Below are positions 1 through 6,645 of a stretch of 11,884 nt of DNA, piece by piece (positions within the stretch are counted from its first letter, which is position 1; the number at the start of each line of letters is the position of its first letter). The notes below the pieces were generated by a model, which was not told the origin of the DNA, searched no databases, and saw only the letters and a program-made list of their open reading frames with translations. Made by a program: the position numbers and the translations under genes. Source of the stretch: JBGSKY01 sp041740995 (GTDB lineage: Bacteria; Planctomycetota; Planctomycetia; Pirellulales; Pirellulaceae); contig JBGSKY010000134.1 of NCBI GenBank assembly GCA_041740995.1, positions 1 through 11,884 on the forward strand, written 5' to 3'.

Positions 1-2
1 CA

Positions 3-1730
3 ACTTTAGCCTTCGCGTCGGAGAATCTCAAGGACCGTGCCGGCGAGAGCTATGTGATCTTCGGCAAGGCCAATTGGAGCGCGACCCCGACGATCGATCT
101 GGCCAACTTTAGTGTGCTCGGAGCAACTGACGGGATCACCCTCTTCGGCGTCAATCGAGATGACCGAAGCGGCACTTCGGTGAGCAGTGCCGGGGACGTC
201 AACGGCGACGGCTTTGACGATCTGGTAATTGGAGCACCCTTGGCCGCTGCGTCAGGGAATACAGTGACGGGTGCAGGCGAAAGCTACATCATCTACGGCG
301 GTAACGGTTTTACCAATTCGGCGACGCATTTGGGTACGGTCGGGAATGACACGTTGATTGGAGCGGTTGGCGCCGACATCATCGTCGGCGGACGCAGTAA
401 CGATACGCTGCTTGGCAATGGCGGCGGCGATGTATTGCTTGGCGGTCAGGGCAATGACTTGATGGATGTAAATAGTTTGCAATTTCGCCGCATTGATGGC
501 GGCAGCGGCTTTGATACGTTGCGGCTGAGCGGCACCAATGTCGCGTTGAATTTAGCGTCGATTGCCGATAACCGAATCACAAACATCGAAGCGATCGAGC
601 TGACCGGTGCGGGAAGCGCATTAGTACTCAACAAGAGCGAAGTGCTGCGAATATCGAGTAGCACGAACACACTGATTGTCCGGCGCAACAACAATCAATT
701 TGTCAGTATCGGCAGCGGTTGGGCGCGGGTGGCTGACCAAGTCATCAGCGGTGCTAATTTCGCGGTTTATGTCCAAGGTGCAGCAGTGCTCAAACTGCAA
801 GCGAGCGCGGCTCCCGGTCCGAATGCAGCCCCGGTTCTGAATATCACGCCGGTCCCTCGACTTGTGAGTATCAACGAAGGCGATCGCTTTACCGCTGGCA
901 CAAGTGTGGCGTCGTTGGTGCAAGGCTTGATCTCCGATAGCAACCCGAATACGCTGCAAGGCATCGCGATTCAAGAGTTACGTAACACCGCCGATGGCAC
1001 ATGGCAGTTCACGCTCAATGGCGGTTCAAGCTGGGCGAATTTTGGTGTCGCAGCCGCCAATCGCGCTAGGTTGCTGCCATCCAATGGCGAACTGAGTCGT
1101 ATTCGTTTCGTCACTGGCAACGACTTCAACGGAACGACTTCAATTCTGTATCGCGCATGGGATCAAACCAGTGGCACTGCGGGTGGTCTGGGCAATGTTT
1201 CTAACTCTCAAGTCGTCGGCGGCACGACGGCATTTGGTCGCGAAGTGGAAGTTGCATTTTTGACGGTCAATCCGGTCAACGATGCGCCGGTGCTGACCAA
1301 CGCGAGAACGCAATCGTTGATTACGGTTGATCAAAGCAATCGATTTACGGCTGGTACCAGCGTTGCTGCATTACTCACTGTGAATGTCAACGATGTCGAT
1401 TCAAACGCGCTTCGCGGCTTAGCTGTCTACTATACCGGTGGCAACAATCTAGGCACTTGGCAATATACTTTCAACGGTGGCACAACGTGGTTAAACTTCG
1501 GTGCCACATCAAGCAGCGCCGCGCGCTTACTAACCGCCAACGGTGGCCAGACACGAATCCGTTTTGTGCCCAACGTTGGCTTCACGGGCACGGTTGGCTT
1601 GGCCTATCGCGCTTGGGATCAGACTAGCGGCGTGGCAGGCGGATTGGCTAATTTCTCGACCAGCAACTTGCTCGGCGGCACGACAGCGTTTAGTACTTCA
1701 GCCCAAACCGTGATCCAAAGAGTGATCTGA
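3..1730 (+). CDS. Large surface/adhesin-like protein with FG-GAP, RTX-like and C-terminal repeats (5' end outside window)
   Basis: The reading frame is open from base 3, so the GTG at 54 is an internal Val and the gene starts left of the window; 575 residues are visible. Numbering from codon 54: FG-GAP (integrin-alpha type) blades occupy about 1-85, with a calcium-loop motif DVNGDGFDDLVIG at 48-60 and the blade ends AGESYVIFG and AGESYIIYG. Glycine/Asp-rich RTX-like nonapeptides follow at 97-138 (GNDTLIG, GGDVLLGGQGND), then a beta-rich segment to about 255. Two homologous units of about 150 residues close the protein (257-408 and 409-558). Each begins with N-x-APVL and carries FTAGTSVA, GTWQ, WxNFG, RIRFV, YRAWDQTSG, and GGTTAF near its end. 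Such proteins are typically exported, calcium-binding surface or adhesion proteins in planctomycetes; that role is inferred. It ends in VIQRVI with no recognisable sorting motif. The family type is confident; the function is unknown. Confidence 0.85.
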   Translation, partial: TLAFASENLKDRAGESYVIFGKANWSATPTIDLANFSVLGATDGITLFGVNRDDRSGTSVSSAGDVNGDGFDDLVIGAPLAAASGNTVTGAGESYIIYGGNGFTNSATHLGTVGNDTLIGAVGADIIVGGRSNDTLLGNGGGDVLLGGQGNDLMDVNSLQFRRIDGGSGFDTLRLSGTNVALNLASIADNRITNIEAIELTGAGSALVLNKSEVLRISSSTNTLIVRRNNNQFVSIGSGWARVADQVISGANFAVYVQGAAVLKLQASAAPGPNAAPVLNITPVPRLVSINEGDRFTAGTSVASLVQGLISDSNPNTLQGIAIQELRNTADGTWQFTLNGGSSWANFGVAAANRARLLPSNGELSRIRFVTGNDFNGTTSILYRAWDQTSGTAGGLGNVSNSQVVGGTTAFGREVEVAFLTVNPVNDAPVLTNARTQSLITVDQSNRFTAGTSVAALLTVNVNDVDSNALRGLAVYYTGGNNLGTWQYTFNGGTTWLNFGATSSSAARLLTANGGQTRIRFVPNVGFTGTVGLAYRAWDQTSGVAGGLANFSTSNLLGGTTAFSTSAQTVIQRVI

Positions 1731-1789
1731 TCAGAGTCCAGACTTTGCGTTCGACCGCATACATAGCAGGGGCCACGACGATTGCTTGA

Positions 1790-1817
1790 CTCAGTTGATC
1801 ACGCTGGATCAACTCAG
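1790..1817. terminator. Inverted repeat between convergent genes, possible bidirectional terminator
   Basis: AGTTGATC at 1793-1800 and GATCAACT at 1807-1814 form a perfect 8-bp stem with loop ACGCTG; beyond a C-C mismatch, two more pairs extend it to 1790 and 1817. It lies 12 bases past the stop of the minus-strand DUF1080 gene and about 60 bases past the stop of the plus-strand surface-protein gene. That position fits a shared terminator, but neither strand has a T-run directly after the stem, so intrinsic termination is uncertain. Confidence 0.4.
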
Positions 1818-1828
1818 CTACAAAAAAC

Positions 1829-2992
1829 CTATTTTGTCCAGACTGGGAATTCGACGTTTCCAGCGATGCCACGATCGACGACCCAGATATTTCGGAAGCG
1901 AACTTCGTTGTCGTGATCTTGCAATTTTGTCGGCAGCAATGTGACCGCTTCGGCTTGTCCGTGGCCGGTCTTGTCGGGAAGCGAAATGTCGTCTTGGACC
2001 AAAACTCCGTTAAGCCAGGTGCTCAATCGTGCGTCACGCAATTTTGTGCCGTCAGTCGCCCAACGAGCGGCGGTAAATCGCAAGTCGTACGTCTGCCATA
2101 CCATCGGCGGCAAGCACATGTTGAGGTCCGGTGCTCGAAAGCGATAGATCGATCCGCACCCATTAAAAGCGATTTGTTGCGCGAACGAATCTAAAATCTG
2201 GCATTCATATCGGCTCATGATATAGACACCACTATTGGCCCGTGCTTGATCGACCGCTTCGGGCAAAAACGGGAGTCGAAATTCCAAATGCATGTCGAAG
2301 TCTTGGATCAGCATTTTGAGATCCGCACCTTGCTTGAGCAATCCATCGTCGGTCATGCTGGCGTGGACCAAATTCTCGATTCCGGTTCCGTCAAAAACGA
2401 TCATCGCCTCTGGCGGCGCCGCCGCACCCATTGTTTGGCTTTCACGGCGAACGCGGTTCAGCGAGCCAACTTGAGTACCTTCGCGGTTGACTAAGCGACA
2501 GCGTTCTGTTTCAACAAAAATTGCATTAGGCCCGCCAGAAAGTACTAAAAAGTCCTCGAATCGCTGCCCAATCATGGTGTTCCATTCAGTTCGATGATCC
2601 GCTTGGCCTGGCAATCCGCCGTAATAAGAAATCGCTTCAAAACGATTGTTACCGATGGGCCGAATTTGAATCGCGAGCGTCTCCGATTTTCCATCAATCT
2701 CAATTTCGCCAACGAACTCCCCCATCAAAATAAAATCATTATCGACTGGTTCAGATGCCTCGATTGACGAGTCGTTCGCCGGAGCCGAATCGACTGTGTC
2801 GACCATCTCTGCTTCTGTCGGTTCGACCTTAGTTACTGTTTCTTCGGCAGTCGGTTCGGGCGAAGAGCTCGGAGTCTCGGCCGACGGCGAGTTTTCGATC
2901 AACTCCTGAGCAAGCACCGATTGAGTTGGCAGAATCGAGGCCGTTGCGACCAAGGTGTGTGCGATGATGAAGGTGAGACGCAATGAAAACAT
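1829..2992 (-). CDS. Secreted DUF1080 (3-keto-disaccharide hydrolase-type) protein
   Basis: This 387-residue protein has a signal peptide (residues 1 to about 28, ending SVLA-Q), an acidic Ser/Pro/Glu/Thr-rich linker (about 30-85), an N-terminal beta domain (about 86-185, MGEFVGEIEIDG...YYGGLPG) and a C-terminal DUF1080 domain (PF06439; about 196-372). DUF1080 hallmarks seen are MIVFDGTG near 197-204, the F-x-MHLEFRLPF strand, NSGVYIMSRYECQILDSF (253-270) and the closing LQDHDNEVRFRNIWV (357-371). Known family members include 3-keto-disaccharide hydrolases with a concanavalin-like beta-sandwich fold, and planctomycetes have many paralogs. The N-terminal GEF...GGLPG domain accompanies DUF1080 in other planctomycete proteins, from memory. 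The ATG at 2992 places the signal peptide correctly; no Shine-Dalgarno is visible. Likely location is periplasm or extracellular. The substrate cannot be read from the sequence, and enzyme activity is inferred only from the family. Confidence 0.88.
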   Translation of the reverse strand: MFSLRLTFIIAHTLVATASILPTQSVLAQELIENSPSAETPSSSPEPTAEETVTKVEPTEAEMVDTVDSAPANDSSIEASEPVDNDFILMGEFVGEIEIDGKSETLAIQIRPIGNNRFEAISYYGGLPGQADHRTEWNTMIGQRFEDFLVLSGGPNAIFVETERCRLVNREGTQVGSLNRVRRESQTMGAAAPPEAMIVFDGTGIENLVHASMTDDGLLKQGADLKMLIQDFDMHLEFRLPFLPEAVDQARANSGVYIMSRYECQILDSFAQQIAFNGCGSIYRFRAPDLNMCLPPMVWQTYDLRFTAARWATDGTKLRDARLSTWLNGVLVQDDISLPDKTGHGQAEAVTLLPTKLQDHDNEVRFRNIWVVDRGIAGNVEFPVWTK

Positions 2993-3284
2993 TTGGGCCG
3001 CGTTTCAAGAGTGTGAGGATTGGTCAGCTAGTCCGAGTCATTTATGAGCTCGGGATCCTGTTTAAGACTAATTATCCTAGCCACAATTACAAGCCGATTA
3101 AGATCCTTCCTAGGGCAAGTCTTTTGATTGAACTGCTCATATTAGCGGCTGGCTGCTAGACTCGATCGGGAGACTCAAACTGGAGCTAACCTTCGAAGTC
3201 CTAATCCAACTTCACCCCTTGCCCTGCCCTGCATACCTCCCAATTTGCCGCTTAGGAATTGTCCTGAATTAATTTGCTTGTTTC
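2993..3284. other. Intergenic region upstream of the DUF1080 gene, no gene seen
   Basis: These 292 bases separate the start of the DUF1080 gene from the left edge of the dispersed repeat. The stretch should hold the minus-strand promoter for DUF1080. AT-rich patches occur around 3035-3090, but I find no convincing -35/-10 pair, RNA gene or coding frame. Confidence 0.5.
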
Positions 3285-3590
3285 ACGATTTTGTCGCAGA
3301 TTAAAACTGCAACTTTTTACGCTCTGATTGAGTCCAGTGGGAGCTTCTCCGCCCTCGTGTGGGTTCATCCCACCGGAGCGCGAGTTCCTAGACGCTTCAA
3401 GCAAACTGATTCACCAAACAGGATGAAACCGTTAGGGGCTTTTGGTGTAGCGTCGCGTTCAGCTTACGAAGCTGGTTTACCTATGAGACAAGCTCATGGA
3501 GGCCAAATGCAGATTTAGGACCATAACCAATTGCGCGCAGTTTTAGATTGAAGTGCGGTGCAAATTGGGAAGTTATTTCGTGCCAGCCGC
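3285..3590. repeat. Dispersed hairpin-rich intergenic repeat, copy 1 (single internal module)
   Basis: This block aligns over its whole length with 4403-4909 in the same orientation. Shared segments in order: GATTTnG...GCAG...CTGC (from 3287), GCTCT (3321), CAGTGGG/CCAGTGGG, CCCACCGGAGCG, TTCAAGCAAACTGATTCAC, GGATGAA, TTACGAAGCTGGTT, ATGAGACAAGCTCATG, ATTGAAGTG, and GGGAAGTTATTTCGTGCCAG at the right end. Local stems are GTGGG-TTCAT-CCCAC at about 3359-3373 and ATGAG-ACAAG-CTCAT at about 3483-3497. It holds one copy of the module that is tandemly repeated in copy 2. The right end lies about 40 bases beyond the stop of the minus-strand lipoprotein gene (3630). The short open frame across it (from a TTG at 3291) is not credible as a gene. 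Confidence 0.85.
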
Positions 3591-3629
3591 TTAGGAAGCC
3601 TGTAGGACTGAAAAAGACCTATCCAGGAT

Positions 3630-4358
3630 TTAATGATCCAGCAAGCGCTGGCGAGGCGGTTCGACGTTCGTCGTTCGACCGGTAATTTCTTTTAAAATTC
3701 GCTGCTCCAATGCACGGTCGTTTTCCTGGCGAATCCAGCCGATCGTGATTGGCAAGCTGCGAAGCTGCTGATCTGTTCGAACAATGCCGCCGTCGTGACG
3801 GACCGATGCCGAACCCTCTCCCGAAGATTGCGAGCGATCGACGTCCTCAAGTTCTTTCTGAATTTCTATCGCGATTTGGTAGCCCGTGTCCATCGGCGTG
3901 ACGCGGATGAATGCGGTTCGGCGGATGGTTTGCAGTGTACTCTGCAATCTCTGAAAGCCGCGAATCGAGTCTTTCCGCCATGGTTCCAATGCCGTTGAAC
4001 CAATCTGCGGGAAAGTTTCGACGAAGCCATCGGACCACTGGTCAATATCTCGCCTGACGCGTGTTTCGGTCTTGATGTCGAAATAGTCGTCAACGGTGTC
4101 GATAATCTGAGTCCAAAGAAACTCGACGTCCATGTCGCCAACCTTCGTCGGATTGGGATAAACAATGTCCGCTTTGCGTTTGTGGCTCAGATCAAAAATA
4201 GGGTTTCCAGCTGACATTGGACGCGTGCATCCCGCCGCATGCAAGATCACCCAAGATACAAAGACAGCGTGAATCAGCCAGAACCGGCCAGGCCAACGAA
4301 TGAACGCTAGTCTGGGATTTCTTTTAAGCCAACTGTCTCTCGCGCGAGCGTCTTCCAT
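3630..4358 (-). CDS. Probable lipoprotein of unknown function
   Basis: This is a 242-residue protein. A basic N-terminal region (residues 1-25, many Arg/Lys) is followed by a hydrophobic segment (about 26-43) ending HAAGC, giving a plausible lipobox with Cys44 as the lipidated residue; Ala rather than Leu at -3 makes it imperfect. The mature part has an aromatic/acidic stretch (DVEFLWTQIIDTVDDYFDI, 77-95), ALEPWRKDS (123-131), and the best-preserved-looking block TLQTIRRTAFIRVTPMDTGY...IQKELEDVDR (141-175), followed by a Ser/Gly-rich linker and a C-terminal helix. I recall planctomycete lipoproteins with the same QTIRR...GY...KELED pattern, but no function is established. The ATG at 4358 is the only start that keeps the hydrophobic segment and a basic n-region together. 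The gene is flanked on both sides by copies of the dispersed repeat and could be co-oriented with, but not tightly coupled to, the HEAT-like gene upstream. Confidence 0.75.
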   Translation of the reverse strand: MEDARARDSWLKRNPRLAFIRWPGRFWLIHAVFVSWVILHAAGCTRPMSAGNPIFDLSHKRKADIVYPNPTKVGDMDVEFLWTQIIDTVDDYFDIKTETRVRRDIDQWSDGFVETFPQIGSTALEPWRKDSIRGFQRLQSTLQTIRRTAFIRVTPMDTGYQIAIEIQKELEDVDRSQSSGEGSASVRHDGGIVRTDQQLRSLPITIGWIRQENDRALEQRILKEITGRTTNVEPPRQRLLDH

Positions 4359-4400
4359 GCGAAATACTTAGCCAACTTTGCTATCCAAAATCAATACCAA

Positions 4401-4430
4401 TCGCGATTTGATAGCAGATCAAATCTGCGA
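4401..4430. promoter_or_regulatory. Strong inverted repeat upstream of the lipoprotein gene, at the edge of repeat copy 2
   Basis: GATTTGAT (4405-4412) and ATCAAATC (4418-4425) are perfect 8-base arms around AGCAG. With one bulged T at 4426, the flanking TCGC (4401-4404) and GCGA (4427-4430) add four more pairs. An alternative stem, GCAGAT-CAA-ATCTGC (4414-4428), overlaps it and is partly kept in copy 1 (GCAG...CTGC). It lies 42 bases before the lipoprotein ATG, so it may be an operator, a 5' leader hairpin, or simply the end hairpin of the dispersed repeat. Confidence 0.5.
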
Positions 4431-4909
4431 GGCTTGACGCTCTAAAAGGCCTCAGTGGGTTCTTTCCCGCCCCGTCGAGGGTTTACCCCACCGGAGCGAA
4501 AGTTCTTTGAATTTTCAAGCAAACTGATTCACGCAGCGGGATGAACCCGTTGGGGTCTTTGGGTGCGGCGTCGTGGTGTTAGCTTACGAAGCTGGTTCAC
4601 CCATGAGACAAGCTCATGGGGGTCCAAAAGCGGAAATTGGACGTGTTAGATCACGAAGCTGGTTCACCCACGAGACAAGCTCATGGGGGTCCAAAAGCAG
4701 AAATTGGACGTGATAGATCACGAGGCGGTTCAACCATGAGACAAGCTCATCGGTGTCCAAAAGCAGAAATTGGACGTGTTAGATCACGAAGCTGGTTCAC
4801 CCACGAGACAAGCTCATGAAGGTCCAAAAGCAGAACTTGGGCAAAAACGATTGTGCTAGGGTTCAGATTGAAGTGCCGTTCAAATCGGGAAGTTATTTCG
4901 TGCCAGCCC
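4403..4909. repeat. Dispersed hairpin-rich intergenic repeat, copy 2 (expanded internal array)
   Basis: This is a homolog of 3285-3590 in the same orientation; the first 39 bases from 4405 align without gaps to those from 3287 (29 of 39 identical by eye). It is about 200 bases longer because the internal module is present 3.8 times. The right end (GGGAAGTTATTTCGTGCCAG, ending about 4906) sits about 30 bases beyond the stop of the minus-strand HEAT-like gene (4937), the same placement as copy 1. Near the right end, GATTGAA (4865-4871) and TTCAAATC can pair with one bulge, giving the first hairpin a minus-strand transcript would meet after the stop codon. No credible coding frame is present. 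Confidence 0.88.
4577..4840. repeat. Tandem array of 67-bp units (about 3.8 copies) inside repeat copy 2
   Basis: Units start at GAAGCTGG or its variant at 4588, 4655, 4722 and 4788, giving periods of 67, 67 and 66. Units 1 and 2 differ at three positions by eye; unit 3 has a one-base deletion and several changes; unit 4 is partial and diverges after about 4840. Each unit contains a hairpin CATGAG-ACAAG-CTCATG (some with CACGAG) and a second hairpin GTCCAA-N9-TTGGAC. The units abut with no unique spacers. The open frame across the array encodes only repetitive Arg/Ser-rich sequence and looks spurious. Confidence 0.92.
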
Positions 4910-4936
4910 CTTTGCTTCTGATTATCCGAGCGAGAC

Positions 4937-6256
4937 TCAATTGCTTTGGGCCGGACTGCCGCTCGCGGATTGATCTCGATTAGCGTATCGTTCGAACGCA
5001 GATGCCCGCTGGTCAATCGATGTATCTTGAATAAATACAAGCGATGTTTGTAAATAGCCGCGCAAAAGATGTGGTTTCGCGGTAGGGAAATAGTCGGTCA
5101 TCTTCAGTCCACGAATTGCAACACACGCTGCCAACGCGAGATCTTGAAAGCGCTGAGATTGGTTCTGAGGGCGTCCATCTTGAACTATATCAATTTCGAA
5201 CAATATTCTTTCATCGGTCAACCAAGTTTCTAGGACTGGCAAACATTCTTCGCCGCCATTGGTCATCATGATTTGCGTTGCAAGAATATAATCCTCTTGC
5301 GAAATTGAATTGTCTTGCAGGACACGCATAGCGAGTTGTCTGCCTTCTGGGATTGCAAAATCAAGCGAGATCAACAACGGCCGCAGCGGCGAACGCTGTA
5401 CCGTTTCTAGCCAAGCACCAGTCAACTTCTTGAGCGGCTTGGAGACCCGAGGATCGTTAAGATGAGACGAATAAGGGGCGGTGGAAGTTAAAAATACAGT
5501 CTGCGATTCGACCTCCGCGGGCGTGTTGGATTTCATCATCAGCATCAAAAATTGCAACGCGATCGCGTCGGCGACTGAGGTTGGTTCGAACTGTATTCTT
5601 TTAAACGAGATATTCGCTCGAATGTCTTTCGCGACGCTTTGCAGTTGGGATGTGACCTGCAACCGCTCATTGCATAATACGGGATACTCTTCCAGTAGCA
5701 TCAAAAATACTCGTCTCGATGAACGACTGTTGCCAACGATTTCAGCAAACGCGGGCCATCCCCAAAATTGATGCAGCTCGACATCGCCAGGATGCTTTAA
5801 AAAGTTATCCACTCGTTGCGGCAGTCCATTCTTTTCGAGCGAGTCGATAACCACTGTAGAGCGAGCAAGCACTTCTGGGTCGTTCGTTGAACGCTGCAAG
5901 TCCTTTAGCAGCGCGATGACCGGCTCGCCTCGTTGTATGAGCATTGCGGTTGCAATCTCTCGATTATTAAAGCTCGGGTCCGACAATTGATTAAACAATG
6001 CGGTGACTTCTGCAATGACAGCGTTGGCTTGTTCAATCGCAATCGCCTCTGCCGCTAGCGCTGCGGCTGCCTCGTCTTCTTCCTCGTCTTCAATCGACAT
6101 CAGCGGCTCGTCGTCTGCTTGCACGAATGCTGAATCGTCCGTGCTATCGACAGTCGGCGCCTGAGCGCTGGCTATTGAGGCTATCCCAGCGATTAAACCG
6201 ATGAACGCTAACCCAGCAAAAATTCTGCAATTCAACACAATTAGCATCAATGTCAT
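4937..6256 (-). CDS. Exported HEAT-like alpha-helical protein of unknown function
   Basis: The frame is open upstream to a TTG at 6286, but the ATG at 6256 is the better start: it gives 439 residues beginning with a clean signal peptide (MTLMLIVLNC...IASIASAQA, cleavage after about residue 33). An acidic/Ala-rich helix follows (about 50-80, EDEEEDEAAAALAAEA), then a HEAT-like segment (about 87-140: LSDPSFNNREIATAMLIQRGEPVIALLKDL...DPEVLARSTVVIDSL). Next is a block containing WGWPAFAEIVGNSRSSRRVFLMLLEEYP (about 165-192), then a long helical C-terminal half. The D-x-SF-x-xRE-x-A-x-x-L-x-x-xGEP pattern and the W-P-x-F-x-E-x-VG-x-x-x-x-x-R block resemble a planctomycete-specific family I recognise only by pattern. 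HEAT-like repeats usually serve protein-protein contacts; no catalytic motif is visible. No Shine-Dalgarno precedes the ATG. It is divergent from the cystathionine gamma-synthase gene. Confidence 0.75.
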   Translation of the reverse strand: MTLMLIVLNCRIFAGLAFIGLIAGIASIASAQAPTVDSTDDSAFVQADDEPLMSIEDEEEDEAAAALAAEAIAIEQANAVIAEVTALFNQLSDPSFNNREIATAMLIQRGEPVIALLKDLQRSTNDPEVLARSTVVIDSLEKNGLPQRVDNFLKHPGDVELHQFWGWPAFAEIVGNSRSSRRVFLMLLEEYPVLCNERLQVTSQLQSVAKDIRANISFKRIQFEPTSVADAIALQFLMLMMKSNTPAEVESQTVFLTSTAPYSSHLNDPRVSKPLKKLTGAWLETVQRSPLRPLLISLDFAIPEGRQLAMRVLQDNSISQEDYILATQIMMTNGGEECLPVLETWLTDERILFEIDIVQDGRPQNQSQRFQDLALAACVAIRGLKMTDYFPTAKPHLLRGYLQTSLVFIQDTSIDQRASAFERYANRDQSASGSPAQSN

Positions 6257-6338
6257 TTGCGTTTTGAGATAAGGCAGGTGTGGCAAAAGCTTAGTCGACG
6301 AACCAATATATAAAGCGAATTCGTCGCAACGATATCGC

Positions 6339-6366
6339 TTGCCGACAAATGGAATTTGGTTATAGT
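6339..6366 (+). promoter_or_regulatory. Possible sigma70-like promoter toward the cystathionine gamma-synthase gene
   Basis: TTGCCG at 6339-6344, a 16-base spacer and TATAGT at 6361-6366 resemble a -35/-10 pair. If used, it would give an untranslated leader of roughly 270 bases carrying all three inverted repeats. Planctomycete promoters are poorly defined, so this is weak. Confidence 0.3.
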
Positions 6367-6448
6367 GAGGGGGTCTGGGATTTGCGGCCGCTTGCAGCCT
6401 AAACTGCTAAAGAGCCTTGTGAAATTGTAGCGTATGCGGATTGGATAT

Positions 6449-6465
6449 TTATCGCCGATCGATAA
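6449..6465. repeat. Short inverted repeat in the cystathionine gamma-synthase upstream region
   Basis: TTATCG (6449-6454) and CGATAA (6460-6465) pair perfectly around CCGAT. It is the first of three inverted repeats upstream of the gene at 6646 and may be part of a leader RNA or an operator. Confidence 0.35.
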
Positions 6466-6500
6466 TTTCCTTAGAACTACCGACGATTTTAACATCAGAA

Positions 6501-6539
6501 ATGCGTGATAAACCGGCTCCTATCGCTTGTTTTACGCAT
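6501..6539. repeat. Nested inverted repeat in the cystathionine gamma-synthase upstream region
   Basis: ATGCGT (6501-6506) pairs with ACGCAT (6534-6539). Immediately inside, GATA (6507-6510) pairs with TATC (6521-6524), leaving an asymmetric internal loop on the 3' side. The fold is plausible for RNA but unsupported beyond base pairing. Confidence 0.35.
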
Positions 6540-6578
6540 ATCAAGCTCTCTTAGCATTTTCGCGGTCGCTGGTCCTTG

Positions 6579-6604
6579 GTTTGAAATGAATTTCCATTTC
6601 AAAC
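6579..6604. promoter_or_regulatory. Perfect 10-bp inverted repeat before the cystathionine gamma-synthase start
   Basis: GTTTGAAATG (6579-6588) and CATTTCAAAC (6595-6604) are exact reverse complements around AATTTC. The element ends 41 bases before the ATG at 6646. The AT-rich symmetric sequence could be a dimeric repressor/activator site or a hairpin in the leader. There is no T-run after it, so a terminator is less likely. Confidence 0.6.
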
Positions 6605-6645
6605 AGTCCTGCGCATGAAAGAGTTGAATAACCGAAGAGATTGAT

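Larger units (their letters stand above)
6257..6645. other. Divergent intergenic region with inverted repeats
   Basis: These 389 bases separate two divergent genes and should hold promoters for both. Three inverted repeats occupy the half nearer the cystathionine gamma-synthase gene (6449-6465, 6501-6539, 6579-6604). A TA-rich patch at about 6307-6313 may serve the minus-strand gene. Open frames overlapping it on the minus strand show no protein-like features and are judged spurious. No match to a known SAM-riboswitch core was recognised by eye. Confidence 0.6.

Noticed and set aside
54..56. GTG at 54 as the true start of the surface protein
   Set aside because: The frame is open to the window edge and the preceding codons (AGESY) complete an FG-GAP blade that continues through 54.
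1913..2494. Plus-strand open frames opposite the DUF1080 gene
   Set aside because: They are antisense to a well-supported gene with clear domain motifs and encode unstructured-looking sequence.
3291..3518. Plus-strand open frame of 75 codons in repeat copy 1
   Set aside because: It begins at TTG, lies wholly in the non-coding repeat, and the homologous copy does not keep the frame.
4616..4819. Plus-strand open frame of 67 codons in the tandem array
   Set aside because: It is a by-product of a 67-base period that shifts frame each unit; the peptide is repetitive, Arg/Ser/His-rich and has no protein-like features.
4577..4840. Possible CRISPR array
   Set aside because: The 67-base units are contiguous and similar along their full length, with no unique spacers of regular size and no cas genes nearby.
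6253..6495. Minus-strand open frame of 80 codons in the divergent intergenic region
   Set aside because: It overlaps the start of the HEAT-like gene, has no recognisable domain or signal, and covers the likely promoter and leader region.
6501..6604. SAM riboswitch upstream of cystathionine gamma-synthase
   Set aside because: ATATCAAG near 6538-6545 loosely recalls the SAM-I entry, but the expected purine-rich core and pairing pattern do not follow; only generic inverted repeats are supported.
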